Positions 1 through 8,351 of a DNA stretch of 64,000 nt are shown in pieces. Each line of letters begins with the position of its first letter. The first letter of the stretch is position 1. The stretch comes from Ferroplasma acidarmanus Fer1 (GTDB taxonomy: Archaea > Thermoplasmatota > Thermoplasmata > Thermoplasmatales > Thermoplasmataceae), in assembly GCF_000152265.2 (NCBI RefSeq), contig NC_021592.1:1736001-1800000 (forward strand). Reading direction: 5' to 3'. The notes beneath the pieces were generated by a model. It made no database searches and was not told the DNA's origin. It was given only the letters and a program-made list of their open reading frames with translations. The translations under genes were made by a program, and so were the position numbers.

Positions 1-1
1 A

Positions 2-142
2 GAATTTGAAAAGCAATGGAACAGCAGTGAAGAATTCAGGAATAAGTTTCTGAAGGAGAGAAAGAAAAAGGAGGAAAGAAGATTGAAAAACAGGAAAATT
101 AATATAAGCAGGAGGAATGAAAGTGTCTCAATATTACACTAA
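2..142 (+). CDS. 3' end of an unidentified gene (cut by window edge)
   Basis: An open frame enters from the left edge and stops with TAA at 140-142, giving 46 residues that are very rich in Lys, Glu and Arg (for example KERKKKEERRLKNRK). I do not recognise the family. A basic charged tail of this kind is common at the C-terminus of transposases and coiled-coil proteins. The same frame resumes after the stop as the transposase fragment at 158, so the two could be parts of one decayed element, but I cannot show it. Confidence 0.3.
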   Translation, partial: EFEKQWNSSEEFRNKFLKERKKKEERRLKNRKINISRRNESVSILH

Positions 143-147
143 AAAAC

Positions 148-174
148 TGTCCAAATTTTGGGGGAACAGATCAC
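148..174 (+). repeat. IS-end-like sequence related to the one at 63889
   Basis: The 27 bases starting TGTCCAAAT and ending AGATCAC match 63889-63915 at about 20 of 27 positions (my count by eye). The shared outer motifs are TGTCC and CAGATCAC. I read it as the terminal repeat of an insertion-sequence family present at both ends of this window. It abuts the transposase fragment. Confidence 0.35.
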
Positions 175-405
175 ACATGATTCTAAGGCTGCCAGAAAAC
201 TATTGAGTAAGATGAAAAATAATATTCTAAGAATATTTGGAGATAGGGGATATGATTCAAAATATATCTACAATATGTTTGGATATAATGCAGTAATACC
301 ACCCAGGAAAAATGCTTCTACCAAATCCAGAGGTTCATATGCAAGGGCTAAGATTGTGAGATTTATAAAAAAGAACTCCATGGAACAGTGGAAAGAGAAT
401 AATAA
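158..405 (+). pseudogene. DDE transposase fragment (IS4/IS5-superfamily-like)
   Basis: About 80 residues resemble the middle of an IS4/IS5-type transposase: ITHDSKAARKLL followed by FGDRGYDSKYIY, the usual 'GDxGYDS' catalytic-Asp segment, then a basic PPRKNAST stretch. There is no N-terminal third and no C-terminal Glu region. The frame is entered by a TTG that is probably not a real start, and it runs into transporter sequence near 403-406 before stopping at 419-421. It is a relic. Its right boundary is a scar where an IS-linked deletion fused it to the sugar transporter that follows. Confidence 0.6.
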
Positions 406-1257
406 TCTCCAAGATGGCTGATACTGCATGAAAAATACGATAAGGCAATAGCATCACTGAAACGTTTTAATGTTACGGCAAAGTTGTCTGAAATTAAAAA
501 TACACACGATTACCTTGTTGCAAAAGAAACAAAGCAAAAAGCAACACCCGGAATAAAAAGGGCTTTTGTTATAGTAGGGCTTTTTATGATGTTCCAGCAA
601 ATTACCGGTATAAACATTCCCTTCTATTATGGCCCGGTTGTTATTGCGAAACTCCACATATTCGGTTCAACAGGTGGAACTGCTATATCAAGTGCAGTTT
701 TTGGAATTGAAGCATCATCAATACTTGCCATTATAAATGTACTTGCCACACTTATCGGTTTCAGGCTTATAGATTCATACGGCAGGAGATCCCTGGCACT
801 TCTAGGATACTCTGGCATGGCATTTTTCGATGTGCTGGGTGCAGTACTGTACCTTTCACATATAGATATTGGCCTGCTCATAGGATTCGCCGGGTTCATA
901 ATATTCTTTGCTTTCGGTGTTGGTGGTACCGGCTGGATCATCCAGGGAGAATATTTCCCGACACAGTACAGGGGATTATTTGCTTCCCTTATTGCCGTTG
1001 TGGACTGGATATCAAACTTTGCAATAATTGAGCTGTTTCCTGTGATGGATCTGAAAATAGGGCTTGGATACACCATGGCTGTGTTTGCAGTGCTTTCAAT
1101 AATGGCAGTTGTTATCTTCTTCTACATAATGCCAAAAACTAAGGGCAAGAGTGTGGAGGAGATTAATGATATATTTGAAAACAATACTCTGGCAACAGTT
1201 AGAAACGCATCCATGTCGGGATATTCCGATAACTCTAAAACAGATAAAAAACAATAA
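406..1257 (+). pseudogene. Sugar-porter MFS transporter, N-terminal half missing
   Basis: The frame reads SPRWLILHEKYDKA immediately after the transposase scar. This is the PESPRWL signature that closes transmembrane helix 6 of the sugar-porter family. It is followed by the central loop, QQITGIN in helix 7, six more hydrophobic segments and a PKTKGKSVEEI C-terminal motif. Helices 1-6 are absent. A TTG at 484 would start a protein of 257 residues, but homology extends upstream of it to 406, so the gene is a 3' remnant. It would probably not transport unless a half-protein is stable. A run of eight T follows the stop. Confidence 0.85.
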
Positions 1258-1260
1258 ATA

Positions 1261-1268
1261 TTTTTTTT
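1261..1268 (+). terminator. T-run terminator
   Basis: Eight consecutive T lie just after the transporter stop (TAA at 1255-1257). Archaeal RNA polymerase commonly terminates at such T-runs without a hairpin. The position between a plus-strand gene end and the end of the convergent gene at 1316 fits. Confidence 0.5.
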
Positions 1269-1315
1269 AAAATTTATTTAAATTTAGCTAAAAATTGTAT
1301 TTTTACAGGAATAAT

Positions 1316-2101
1316 TTATCCGCCATGCCTGAAATCTGGATATATCAGCATTCCGCCATCAACGACAATTGTAGTTCCTGTTATGTATTTTGCCATATCA
1401 CTTGCTGCAAACAGGACTGCATCCGCTACATCTTCTGCATCTCCCGGGAATCCCATGGCTATTTTATCATCAAGGTCTTTAAGGGTATCCGGATTTTCCC
1501 AGACAGATTTATTTATAGCAGTTTTTATGGCACCTGGTGCAATTGATATAACTCTGATGCCCATAGTCGCCGTTTCCTGTGCCAGTGTTTTAGCCATCAT
1601 GTCCAGACCAGCTTTTGAACTGCAATATGCACTGTAACCCTGCCAGGGAATATTAACATGGTCAGAGGTAATATTGATGATTACTCCCCTATTTTTCTTC
1701 TTCATTCTCTGAATTGCCATTCTGGAACAGAAATAAGGCCCGTAAAGGTTTATAGATATTACCTTTTTCCAGTTTTCTATATCATCATCTCCTAGCATTG
1801 CACGGACACCATCTATCCCTGCTGAATTCACAAGAATATCAACAGGCCCAAGGGAAGAATCTACTTTCCTGAACATTTCCTCAACAGCCACCGGATCTGC
1901 CATATCTGCACTCACTGCGATGGCTTTCCCCCTAGCTGCCACAATTTTATTTACTACTTCATCTGCAGCATTTTTGTTCCTGCCAAAATGGACTGCAACG
2001 GAGGCGCCTGCAGATGCCAGCCCAATTGCAATAGCTTTTCCAATTCCACCACTTGCACCGGTTACAATAGCTACCTTTCCGGTTAAATCTATTTTTCCCA
2101 T
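1316..2101 (-). CDS. SDR-family dehydrogenase, glucose-1-dehydrogenase-like
   Basis: A 261-residue classical short-chain dehydrogenase/reductase. It has the nucleotide-binding TGASGGIG at residues 14-21, NSAG at 92-95, and the catalytic Asn118, Ser146, Tyr159 and Lys163 (YCSSK). The C-terminus, with VVDGGM followed by LIYPDF, closely follows the Bacillus-type glucose 1-dehydrogenase pattern, so an NAD(P)-dependent sugar dehydrogenase is the best guess. FabG-type 3-oxoacyl reductases share all these motifs and cannot be excluded. It lies between the broken sugar transporter and a broken aldose epimerase, which suggests an old sugar-oxidation locus. Start ATG at 2101. Confidence 0.85.
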   Translation of the reverse strand: MGKIDLTGKVAIVTGASGGIGKAIAIGLASAGASVAVHFGRNKNAADEVVNKIVAARGKAIAVSADMADPVAVEEMFRKVDSSLGPVDILVNSAGIDGVRAMLGDDDIENWKKVISINLYGPYFCSRMAIQRMKKKNRGVIINITSDHVNIPWQGYSAYCSSKAGLDMMAKTLAQETATMGIRVISIAPGAIKTAINKSVWENPDTLKDLDDKIAMGFPGDAEDVADAVLFAASDMAKYITGTTIVVDGGMLIYPDFRHGG

Positions 2102-2177
2102 TTCTATCAGTAAAACAATTCAATTAAAGATATAAATATATGTTATAGGATAAATAATTTCAATGAAAATACTTATT

Positions 2178-2519
2178 TTATATAACTTCTATGGAATAGG
2201 AACATACAAATTCAGCATTCTTTTCAAGTGTTACAAGCCCTACCATATTATGGTACACATCCGGTATTCCCGTCATAGGTTCAACAGCTATAGAATCATT
2301 ACCTGCATACTGGCCATTATACAGTACAAGGTATGGCATATTCTTCCTGGTTATCCTGATCGAATGTTTTTCATCTTTTAAAATTACTGTAGAATCAAGA
2401 TAAAAGCAGTTGTCAAGAGGCATCTTATTTAATTCCTTGCCGTTATAATCAACATCAACAGTGCTTCCGTCTGGAAAGTACACATTCCTGTAATTGAATT
2501 TTTTCATTCTGCTGTTATA
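2178..2519 (-). pseudogene. Aldose 1-epimerase, 3' part (separated by IS)
   Basis: This encodes the C-terminal about 109 residues of a mutarotase. Key features are the VEPMTGIPD segment carrying the catalytic Glu and the family's end pattern GLVTLEKNAEFVCSYSIEV. The ATG at 2507 is an internal Met, not the original start. Coding homology continues across it as SYNSR-MKKFNYR to the IS boundary. Joined to 3502-3977 after removal of the IS and one target copy, it gives an uninterrupted protein of about 267 residues. Confidence 0.85.
2506..2519. repeat. Target-site duplication, left copy
   Basis: ATTCTGCTGTTATA is repeated exactly at 3502-3515 on the other side of the IS element. A following T also matches, so 14 or 15 bp are duplicated. 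The exact copy indicates a recent insertion. Confidence 0.85.
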
Positions 2520-3501
2520 TATATTGTCCCGTAAATATTTCCTATATATACCCTCTAAAAATATAATAAAAGAATATAAGCCCAGAATGAAGTTAAATGA
2601 GAAAAAAATAAAATATATAATAAGGGAGAAAAATAAGAGAAGATCATCTACAGAAATAGCTAAGGAAATGAAAATAACAACAAGGTATGTAAATTACATA
2701 TACAAAAAATACAGGGATAATGGAGAATATACAATAGGTAAAAGGAAACATAGGGAATTAAACAGCAAGGATATAGAAATAGTTAAAAAAATAAGATATG
2801 AATACCCTATGTCAGGACCTGAAAGAATAAGGAAATACCTTAAAAGAAAGGGGATAATAATAGCTAAAAACAATATATACAGAATACTGTTATTATTAAA
2901 TATGGTTGATAACAGCAATAATAAGAAGAAACAGAGAAAATATATAAAATATGAGAGGAAACATAGCAACTCACTATGGCATATGGACTGGACTAAATAC
3001 AGTGACAGTGAGAAGTTAATAATAATAGAAGATGATGCTTCAAGGTTCATAGTAGGAATGGGAATATACGGTGAGGAAACAATAGATAATACAATAGAAG
3101 CACTGGAAATAGCAATAAACACTTACGGTAAGCCTGAAGAGATATTAACAGACCATGGAACACAGTTCTTTTCAAATGGTAAGAATGGAATACCTGGAGA
3201 TCACAATAAGTTCCAGGAATACTTAGATAACAGTAATATAAAACACATACTTGGAAGGGTAAAACACCCTGAAACAAATGGAAAACTGGAGAGATTAAAC
3301 TATACCATAAAACGTTTAAGGCCATATTTCAGTACCTGGGAAGAGGTAGTATACCATTACAACTATGAAAGGATGCATGACTCACTGTCAGATGGTGATA
3401 ATATAGTTACACCAGCAATGGCATATAAAAATAAAATGGTGGTAAAATGAAAAAATATAAATTCATACAGTATATAAAGGAAATAATAATGGGACAGTAC
3501 A
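2520..3501 (+). mobile_element. IS481-like insertion sequence, complete
   Basis: A 982-bp element with imperfect terminal inverted repeats. The left end, from about 2522, reads TATTGTCCC, and the reverse complement of the right end reads TACTGTCCC. The first 29 positions agree at about 24. It is flanked by the direct repeat ATTCTGCTGTTATA (2506-2519 and 3502-3515), a 14-15 bp target duplication consistent with the long duplications of the IS481 family. One transposase gene fills it. Ends are uncertain by about 1-2 bp because the flank and the repeat share bases. Confidence 0.85.
2587..3450 (+). CDS. IS481-family-like DDE transposase
   Basis: A 287-residue transposase with an N-terminal helix-turn-helix (about residues 15-45, STEIAKEMKITTRYVNYIY) and a rve/DDE integrase core: first Asp in LWHMDWTKY, second in LTDHGTQFF, and Glu in NGKLERLN. 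The order and spacing match IS481/IS3-type cores, and a single ORF without an OrfA favours IS481. An open frame extends upstream to 2494, but that part lies in the host gene and the terminal repeat, so I take ATG 2587 as the start. No frameshift or stop is seen, so it may be active. Confidence 0.85.
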   Translation: MKLNEKKIKYIIREKNKRRSSTEIAKEMKITTRYVNYIYKKYRDNGEYTIGKRKHRELNSKDIEIVKKIRYEYPMSGPERIRKYLKRKGIIIAKNNIYRILLLLNMVDNSNNKKKQRKYIKYERKHSNSLWHMDWTKYSDSEKLIIIEDDASRFIVGMGIYGEETIDNTIEALEIAINTYGKPEEILTDHGTQFFSNGKNGIPGDHNKFQEYLDNSNIKHILGRVKHPETNGKLERLNYTIKRLRPYFSTWEEVVYHYNYERMHDSLSDGDNIVTPAMAYKNKMVVK

Positions 3502-3515
3502 ATTCTGCTGTTATA
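3502..3515. repeat. Target-site duplication, right copy
   Basis: Exact copy of 2506-2519. It sits inside the aldose-epimerase reading frame, where it encodes ...YNSR on the minus strand in both copies. Confidence 0.85.
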
Positions 3516-3977
3516 TGATATTGAATAACTGCCATGTACATTGAAGTATGGATGAAATCCTATTTCAACCGGAATTCTGGACGTGAGGGATTTAACATAA
3601 AAAGACGTAACAAACATGTTTCCAGTTATTTCATATTTTACCTTAATATGAGCTTCCCCGGGGTAAAATACTGATTTAAAATGGCTTGAAAATTCTATAT
3701 AGTTATCACCGGAATTTGAATCAAATGGGAGTTCCCTGACAAGCCCATGTATGCTATTTTTCCCATCATTCTCCGGCAGCGAATACTGTTTATTGTTAAA
3801 TGAGTATTCTGCATTTTGAATTCTGTTTCCGAATGGAAATAAAACAGCGGCCCCACCATGTGTGCTATTTTTATCATTACTCTTTCTAATTATGGGGGTA
3901 CCATCCTTCTGCAAATCTTCAAGATATGCCCCAACTGGATTGAAATTCGCATGAAAACCATTATATTCTAATTTCAT
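3502..3977 (-). pseudogene. Aldose 1-epimerase, 5' part (separated by IS)
   Basis: N-terminal 158 residues of a mutarotase that would interconvert alpha and beta anomers of hexoses. Visible are LFPFGNRI (substrate loop), NSIHGLVR with the conserved His at about 77, and GFHPYF with the catalytic His at about 142. Reading beyond 3502 enters the IS and adds about 46 foreign residues to the stop at 3363. The catalytic Glu lies in the detached 3' part, so neither piece alone should be active. Start ATG 3977. Confidence 0.85.
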
Positions 3978-4063
3978 TATAAACTATTATCTTACCATGC
4001 TTAAAAAGATATCGAGCAGGTTAAAAATATATTGAATATAAAATTAAAAATATTGTTATATTT

Positions 4064-6103
4064 TTACTGAAAATTTTCTATATCTTCCAGTTTAATAGGT
4101 GTATTGACCACCCTGTTTCTTGTAACCAGTTCCACCGCACGTGCCAGCGCTGCCGGTGTTCCAATTGTTGGTGCTTCCCCCAATCCTTTTGCTTGGCTTG
4201 GTGAAGGTGATCCGTTTTCAACCCATTTTATATGGCAATTAGGTGCGTAATCCGCCGTTAGAAGCCCTGCATCAGAGATGCTTGTTGTCATTAATTGACC
4301 TTCAGGTGAATACCTTAAAGATTCAGAAAACATCTGGCCAACGCCCTCAAGTGCACCACCGGTTATCTGTGCGATAACATTTACCGGGCTCAATACATGG
4401 CCAAGGTCATAATAGCTGTACCAGTCTTTCATGGTCACAAGCCCGCTTCTGTTTCTCTCAGCGGTAATCATGTTGAAGTTTACGGAATTAACGTCGTAAT
4501 CGATTTTCAGGAAGTCATAAGCACTGTAATTTCCGGATAATAATTTCTCCGGGCTATATTTTCCATATTTTTTTATTACCTGTTCCTTTATCTGGCCAGC
4601 CACTTTCATCAGAGCCGATGCTCCGGCTATTGCAGTCCTGCTTCCCCAGCTGCCGACTCCGTTCTCCATTTCTGCTGTATCTCCATTCTCCAGGGAAATT
4701 AAATTCTGTTCAACCTGAAGTTCATTTTCCAGAATGCTCTTAACAAACAGTTCATGGCCCTGCCCATGCACATTTCCTCCAAGCTGGGCAGTAATTTTCC
4801 CATTGGAAACATCTATCCTTGCACTCTCACCGGGACGTGATGCGGGAATAAGGACAAAAAATGCAATACCTGTTTTCTCCTCTCTTGAAATTTTACGGTA
4901 ATTTACTTCTGCAAGTGCTTTTTCCAGGAATGGCCTTGTTGCCTCCTTTACTGTCAATCCGGTGGGGGATGTGAAAGGTTCAGTGGAGGCGTTGACAAGC
5001 CTTACTTCTGAAATGTCCATCTGCAATCTGTCGGCTAAGAGGTCCATCATTCTTTCCATGAAAAATGCAGCCTCTGGCCTGCCTGCTCCCCTGTATGGGC
5101 CCATAGGTGCCTTATTTGTGAGAACAGAATAAGCACGCATATACGCCTTTTCTATGTGGTATGGCCCGGTTATCTGGTATGCTATAAATCTTGATGCGAA
5201 ACCTCCTGTCCCGGCGTCATAGGCTCCTGCATCCACATACACATCTCCCTTTATGCCTGTTATTCTCCCATCATTCCTGGCATAAATTTTTATTTTGCCT
5301 TTCGCTCCACGCCCGGGATATGCAGCCTCCAGGTGCTCCTTTCTTGTTTCTATCCATTTTACTGGTTTTCCGTATTTCTTTGAAGCATATGCTGCCATTA
5401 CATATTCAGGATAAAATGAACCCTTTGAACCGAAAGCTCCCCCTGTATCTGCCTGTATTACCCTGACATCTTCAGGTTTCATACCCAACGCCTGTACTAG
5501 TCCTGCTTTAACTGATTGGACAGATTGGGTAGACACATAGAATGTTAATTTAGAATCCTTATAGTCTGCTATGCACCCCCTTGTTTCCATGGAATTAGCT
5601 ATTATCCTTTCATTGAAGAAAGTGTCTTCCATGGTAAGGTCAAAGTCAATGTCATTTTCATCAAAATCTTCTCCAAGTTCAGTTTCCGCCAGTATATTGT
5701 TTTCTGTGCCTTCATGTATGGGTGGGGCTTTAATGGCCTCGTCTATCCCGGATACTGCCTGCATTGGCTCATAATCAACGGATACTGTGTTTAGCAGGTC
5801 TTCGCTTTCATATCTGGTTTTTCCAAATACCGCAGCTATAGCCTGCCCCTCATAATTTACATTGTCTATGGCGAAAACAGGTTCAAAATAAGCCGAATTT
5901 GATTTTCCCCCCAATGAAGCCATCTCTCCCATAGAGGACTTATAAAAAAGTTTTAATTCAGAGGCATTGAGCCCGCCCTTTACATTCTTAATTTTAGCTT
6001 TCCCATAGGGGCTCCTGAAAACATTCATATAAAGCATATCATTAAAAGTCATATCATCTATGTATTTTCCTTTACCATCAACATACCGGTCTCTATAATC
6101 CAT
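4064..6103 (-). CDS. Molybdopterin-binding (large) subunit of a xanthine dehydrogenase/CoxL-family hydroxylase
   Basis: 679 residues. The N-terminal aldehyde-oxidase a/b-hammerhead domain (about 1-130, starting RYVDGKGKYIDDM) is followed by the Moco-binding domain. Family signatures are GGAFGSKG (the FGSK loop near the cofactor), GPYRGAGRPEA, GGNVHGQGH, and near the C-terminus KGLGEAPTIG with the active-site Glu. The AYRCSFR loop of true CO dehydrogenases is absent, so an aldehyde/glyceraldehyde or N-heterocycle oxidase is more likely. It is slightly short for the family (about 750). No FAD or 2Fe-2S subunit lies beside it, so partners must be encoded elsewhere. MoaB/MoaC and a MocA-like protein occur in this window. 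Confidence 0.85.
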   Translation of the reverse strand: MDYRDRYVDGKGKYIDDMTFNDMLYMNVFRSPYGKAKIKNVKGGLNASELKLFYKSSMGEMASLGGKSNSAYFEPVFAIDNVNYEGQAIAAVFGKTRYESEDLLNTVSVDYEPMQAVSGIDEAIKAPPIHEGTENNILAETELGEDFDENDIDFDLTMEDTFFNERIIANSMETRGCIADYKDSKLTFYVSTQSVQSVKAGLVQALGMKPEDVRVIQADTGGAFGSKGSFYPEYVMAAYASKKYGKPVKWIETRKEHLEAAYPGRGAKGKIKIYARNDGRITGIKGDVYVDAGAYDAGTGGFASRFIAYQITGPYHIEKAYMRAYSVLTNKAPMGPYRGAGRPEAAFFMERMMDLLADRLQMDISEVRLVNASTEPFTSPTGLTVKEATRPFLEKALAEVNYRKISREEKTGIAFFVLIPASRPGESARIDVSNGKITAQLGGNVHGQGHELFVKSILENELQVEQNLISLENGDTAEMENGVGSWGSRTAIAGASALMKVAGQIKEQVIKKYGKYSPEKLLSGNYSAYDFLKIDYDVNSVNFNMITAERNRSGLVTMKDWYSYYDLGHVLSPVNVIAQITGGALEGVGQMFSESLRYSPEGQLMTTSISDAGLLTADYAPNCHIKWVENGSPSPSQAKGLGEAPTIGTPAALARAVELVTRNRVVNTPIKLEDIENFQ

Positions 6104-6295
6104 AAATGGATATATACAGGCTCCCTTATTAAGATTTTTATAAGATAATATGCAAAACTATTTTTAAATATAATGCTATTTCTACAGCTTTTATGAATAA
6201 ATATAGTGCAAATAAGTGCAAAAACTGTTCCATGTATAAATGTGTAGATATTAATGAAACAGATAATATTATATTTCAATGAAAAATAGTCTCTT

Positions 6296-6625
6296 ATGGC
6301 TAATTGTGTTGCTTACAATATCAGGCACAGCTTAAAATCATCAACCATGTGTGTTCCACTTGCAGAATTGAATAGAAGTCTTGACGACCTCTGTGCAAAT
6401 ATCGGAAAAATACAGGCATTTATTGATAAATACGGAAAAAGTGCCGGGGTAAATAAGGATGATGCAAATGTTGGAATAATAATTGTAAATCCCGGGAAAA
6501 AAATAGTGGACATGTCATTTTCTCAGAATCTTGGAATAGATAAAATGAAGGTTAATTCATCGGCAGAAGAATTGAGGAAAAATAAATTCACTGTAACAGT
6601 CCATTTTCCTTCTACACCTTTTTAA
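6296..6625 (+). CDS. Hypothetical protein
   Basis: A 109-residue protein I do not recognise. It has no signal peptide or membrane segment. The middle (LAELNRSLDDLCANIGKIQAFIDKY) is helical and amphipathic, and the second half has beta-like alternation (NVGIIIVNPGKKIVDMSF). Codon use resembles the neighbours and there is a clear ATG. It is convergent with the glycosyltransferase that ends 17 bp downstream. Probably a genuine small lineage-specific gene. Confidence 0.5.
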   Translation: MANCVAYNIRHSLKSSTMCVPLAELNRSLDDLCANIGKIQAFIDKYGKSAGVNKDDANVGIIIVNPGKKIVDMSFSQNLGIDKMKVNSSAEELRKNKFTVTVHFPSTPF

Positions 6626-6641
6626 TATCCGAATTTGGATT

Positions 6642-7421
6642 TTATCTGTTTATACCTTTGCTCTCATTATAATATTCTGCCATATACCCATAAAATTTTG
6701 TTGATATTACAGACCAGTCATAATTATCTTTTACATAGCTGTATTCTTCACTTTTATCATGTTTTATTATACTGTTGTTATTTATTATTTCATTAACCCT
6801 GCTATACCATTGTTCTATATCCAATGGCAAATATTCCAGATACTTATTTTCAAAATCATCAAAATTGCCCTTTAGGTAATCGGAGCACATTACATATAAT
6901 CCTGATGATAATGCCTGCAAAGTAACTATAGAAAATGTATCAGCATGGCTTGGATAAATAAACACATCACATTCCCTGTATAATCTGGCAAGATCAGTAT
7001 CATTTAAAATCCCATGATATATTATTCTTTTATTTGTTTTTATTTTATCAGCTAATTCCCCACCACCTGCGATATGGAACTCCACCTCTGAATTATTCAT
7101 TTTTTCAATCAATGGCAACAATATGTCTAAACCTTTCCCACTTGAGAGCGATGCAACAAATAGGAATTTTAATTTTGTGTTTTTTACTGCATAATCAGGA
7201 TAGTACAGTATGATATCACACTGTATTTTTATCTGTTTTGAATCTTTTATCAAATCCTTAACAGCATCATCGGAAAGAATAAGTGGGTTATTTCCATGGT
7301 CATCTGTATATAAAACTGTCGCTTCTATATCTTCAGGTTTGTATTTTAACAGGTTAAATAAAACAGTTTCAGTTCCTCTACCGGCCTTTAAATCGGTAAA
7401 TGTAACGAAAGTTAATCTCAT
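6642..7421 (-). CDS. Glycosyltransferase, GT4-like, with shortened N-terminal domain
   Basis: The C-terminal GT-B nucleotide-sugar domain is intact: FLFVASLSSGKGLDILLPLI, FHIAGGGE, IIYHGIL, then CDVFIYPSHADTFSIVTLQALSSG with the conserved E/Q-type donor loop. The N-terminal acceptor domain has only about 85 residues instead of about 170-190: it starts properly (LTFVTFTDLKAGRGTETVL) and then jumps to the domain boundary. An in-frame internal deletion is likely, and activity is doubtful. Presumed role when intact: sugar transfer in glycolipid or glycoprotein assembly at the membrane's inner face. Confidence 0.75.
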   Translation of the reverse strand: MRLTFVTFTDLKAGRGTETVLFNLLKYKPEDIEATVLYTDDHGNNPLILSDDAVKDLIKDSKQIKIQCDIILYYPDYAVKNTKLKFLFVASLSSGKGLDILLPLIEKMNNSEVEFHIAGGGELADKIKTNKRIIYHGILNDTDLARLYRECDVFIYPSHADTFSIVTLQALSSGLYVMCSDYLKGNFDDFENKYLEYLPLDIEQWYSRVNEIINNNSIIKHDKSEEYSYVKDNYDWSVISTKFYGYMAEYYNESKGINR

Positions 7422-7732
7422 AGTTTAGTATAAAATAGTTATTTATAGAGTTATCGCGGAATATCATATGTGTAGAGTTAAATTTTGTAAAATATTTCTT
7501 ACCTGATATATTATTTTCCAGTTTCATAAGATTACATATACATAGAACCTATTACAAATAATACAAGGCGAATAAAAAATCATTGTAACATAAATATACC
7601 ACGTCTTTACTTTTTTTAATTTTTAATGTTGTTTTTCCACCCTTTTAAATTTCTCCCGGACAAATAGTATTGAAATTTAATTTAATCACACTTATATTAT
7701 TTGCCAGAAATCAGTATATAGCGTATTTCCCA
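7422..7732. other. Intergenic AT-rich stretch
   Basis: About 310 bp between two minus-strand genes. I find no convincing ORF, repeat or RNA. It must carry the promoter of the upstream glycosyltransferase (right to left) and the 3' end of msrA's neighbourhood. A poly-T tract at about 7612-7619 could act as a plus-strand terminator. Confidence 0.4.
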
Positions 7733-8269
7733 TTATTTTTGAAGTTTTAATATATTTCCGTGTTTCATTATAAAATCATTTACTTCAGGTTTTATTACCA
7801 TTGCACAGTACGGATTTGACTGGTTATTTGCAAAATAATTGTGGTGATAATCCTCTGCTTCGTAGAACCTATCGAGCTTTTGAACCTCTGTAACTATAGG
7901 TTTGCTGTAATTTTTCTGATGCTCCTTAAGAAAATCCTTTATCATTTTTTCTTCCGCATCATCATTATACAGTATAATTGACCTGTACTGTGTTCCAATA
8001 TCATTTCCCTGCTTATTGAGAGATGTCGGGTCGTGCGTAGCCATAAAAAGTTCAAGAAGTTTTTCAAGGCTAATTACATCAGGCTCATAGGAGACTTTAA
8101 CAACTTCGGCATGCCCGGTTTTATCAGTACATACCTCCCTGTATGTCGGATTCTCAGTATGCCCGCCTGCGTATCCAGGGACTACATTATTTACACCTTT
8201 AATCAACTTGAAAATTGCTTCGCTGCACCAGAAACACCCTGTTCCTATAACTAATACTTTTTCAGACAT
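7733..8269 (-). CDS. msrA: Peptide methionine sulfoxide reductase MsrA
   Basis: 178 residues, normal length for MsrA, which reduces the S-epimer of methionine sulfoxide in proteins with thioredoxin as electron source. GCFWC lies at residues 11-15 with nucleophilic Cys12. The family blocks PGYAGG, PTYREVCT, HAEVV and FWATHDPT-like FMATHDPTSLNKQGNDIGTQYRS follow, and a second conserved YHHNYF block (EDYHHNYF) near the end. Oxidative stress protection fits an aerobic, iron-rich acidophile. Start ATG 8269. Confidence 0.95.
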   Translation of the reverse strand: MSEKVLVIGTGCFWCSEAIFKLIKGVNNVVPGYAGGHTENPTYREVCTDKTGHAEVVKVSYEPDVISLEKLLELFMATHDPTSLNKQGNDIGTQYRSIILYNDDAEEKMIKDFLKEHQKNYSKPIVTEVQKLDRFYEAEDYHHNYFANNQSNPYCAMVIKPEVNDFIMKHGNILKLQK

Positions 8270-8351
8270 AGGAAAACATTGCCGGGTCGGTATTAAATAT
8301 TTTCAATGGCATACCAGGCAAATAATATATACAGTTGAGTATTGATTCAAT

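Noticed and set aside
627-1076. A 149-codon minus-strand frame opposite the sugar transporter remnant
   Set aside because: Antisense to a sequence with evident MFS motifs. No independent evidence.
2494-2586. N-terminal extension of the IS481 transposase frame
   Set aside because: These codons lie in the target duplication and the terminal repeat. The protein's domain starts at Met 2587.
6058-6279. 73-codon minus-strand frame upstream of the molybdenum hydroxylase
   Set aside because: Hydrophobic, low-complexity translation of AT-rich promoter DNA, overlapping the start of the real gene.
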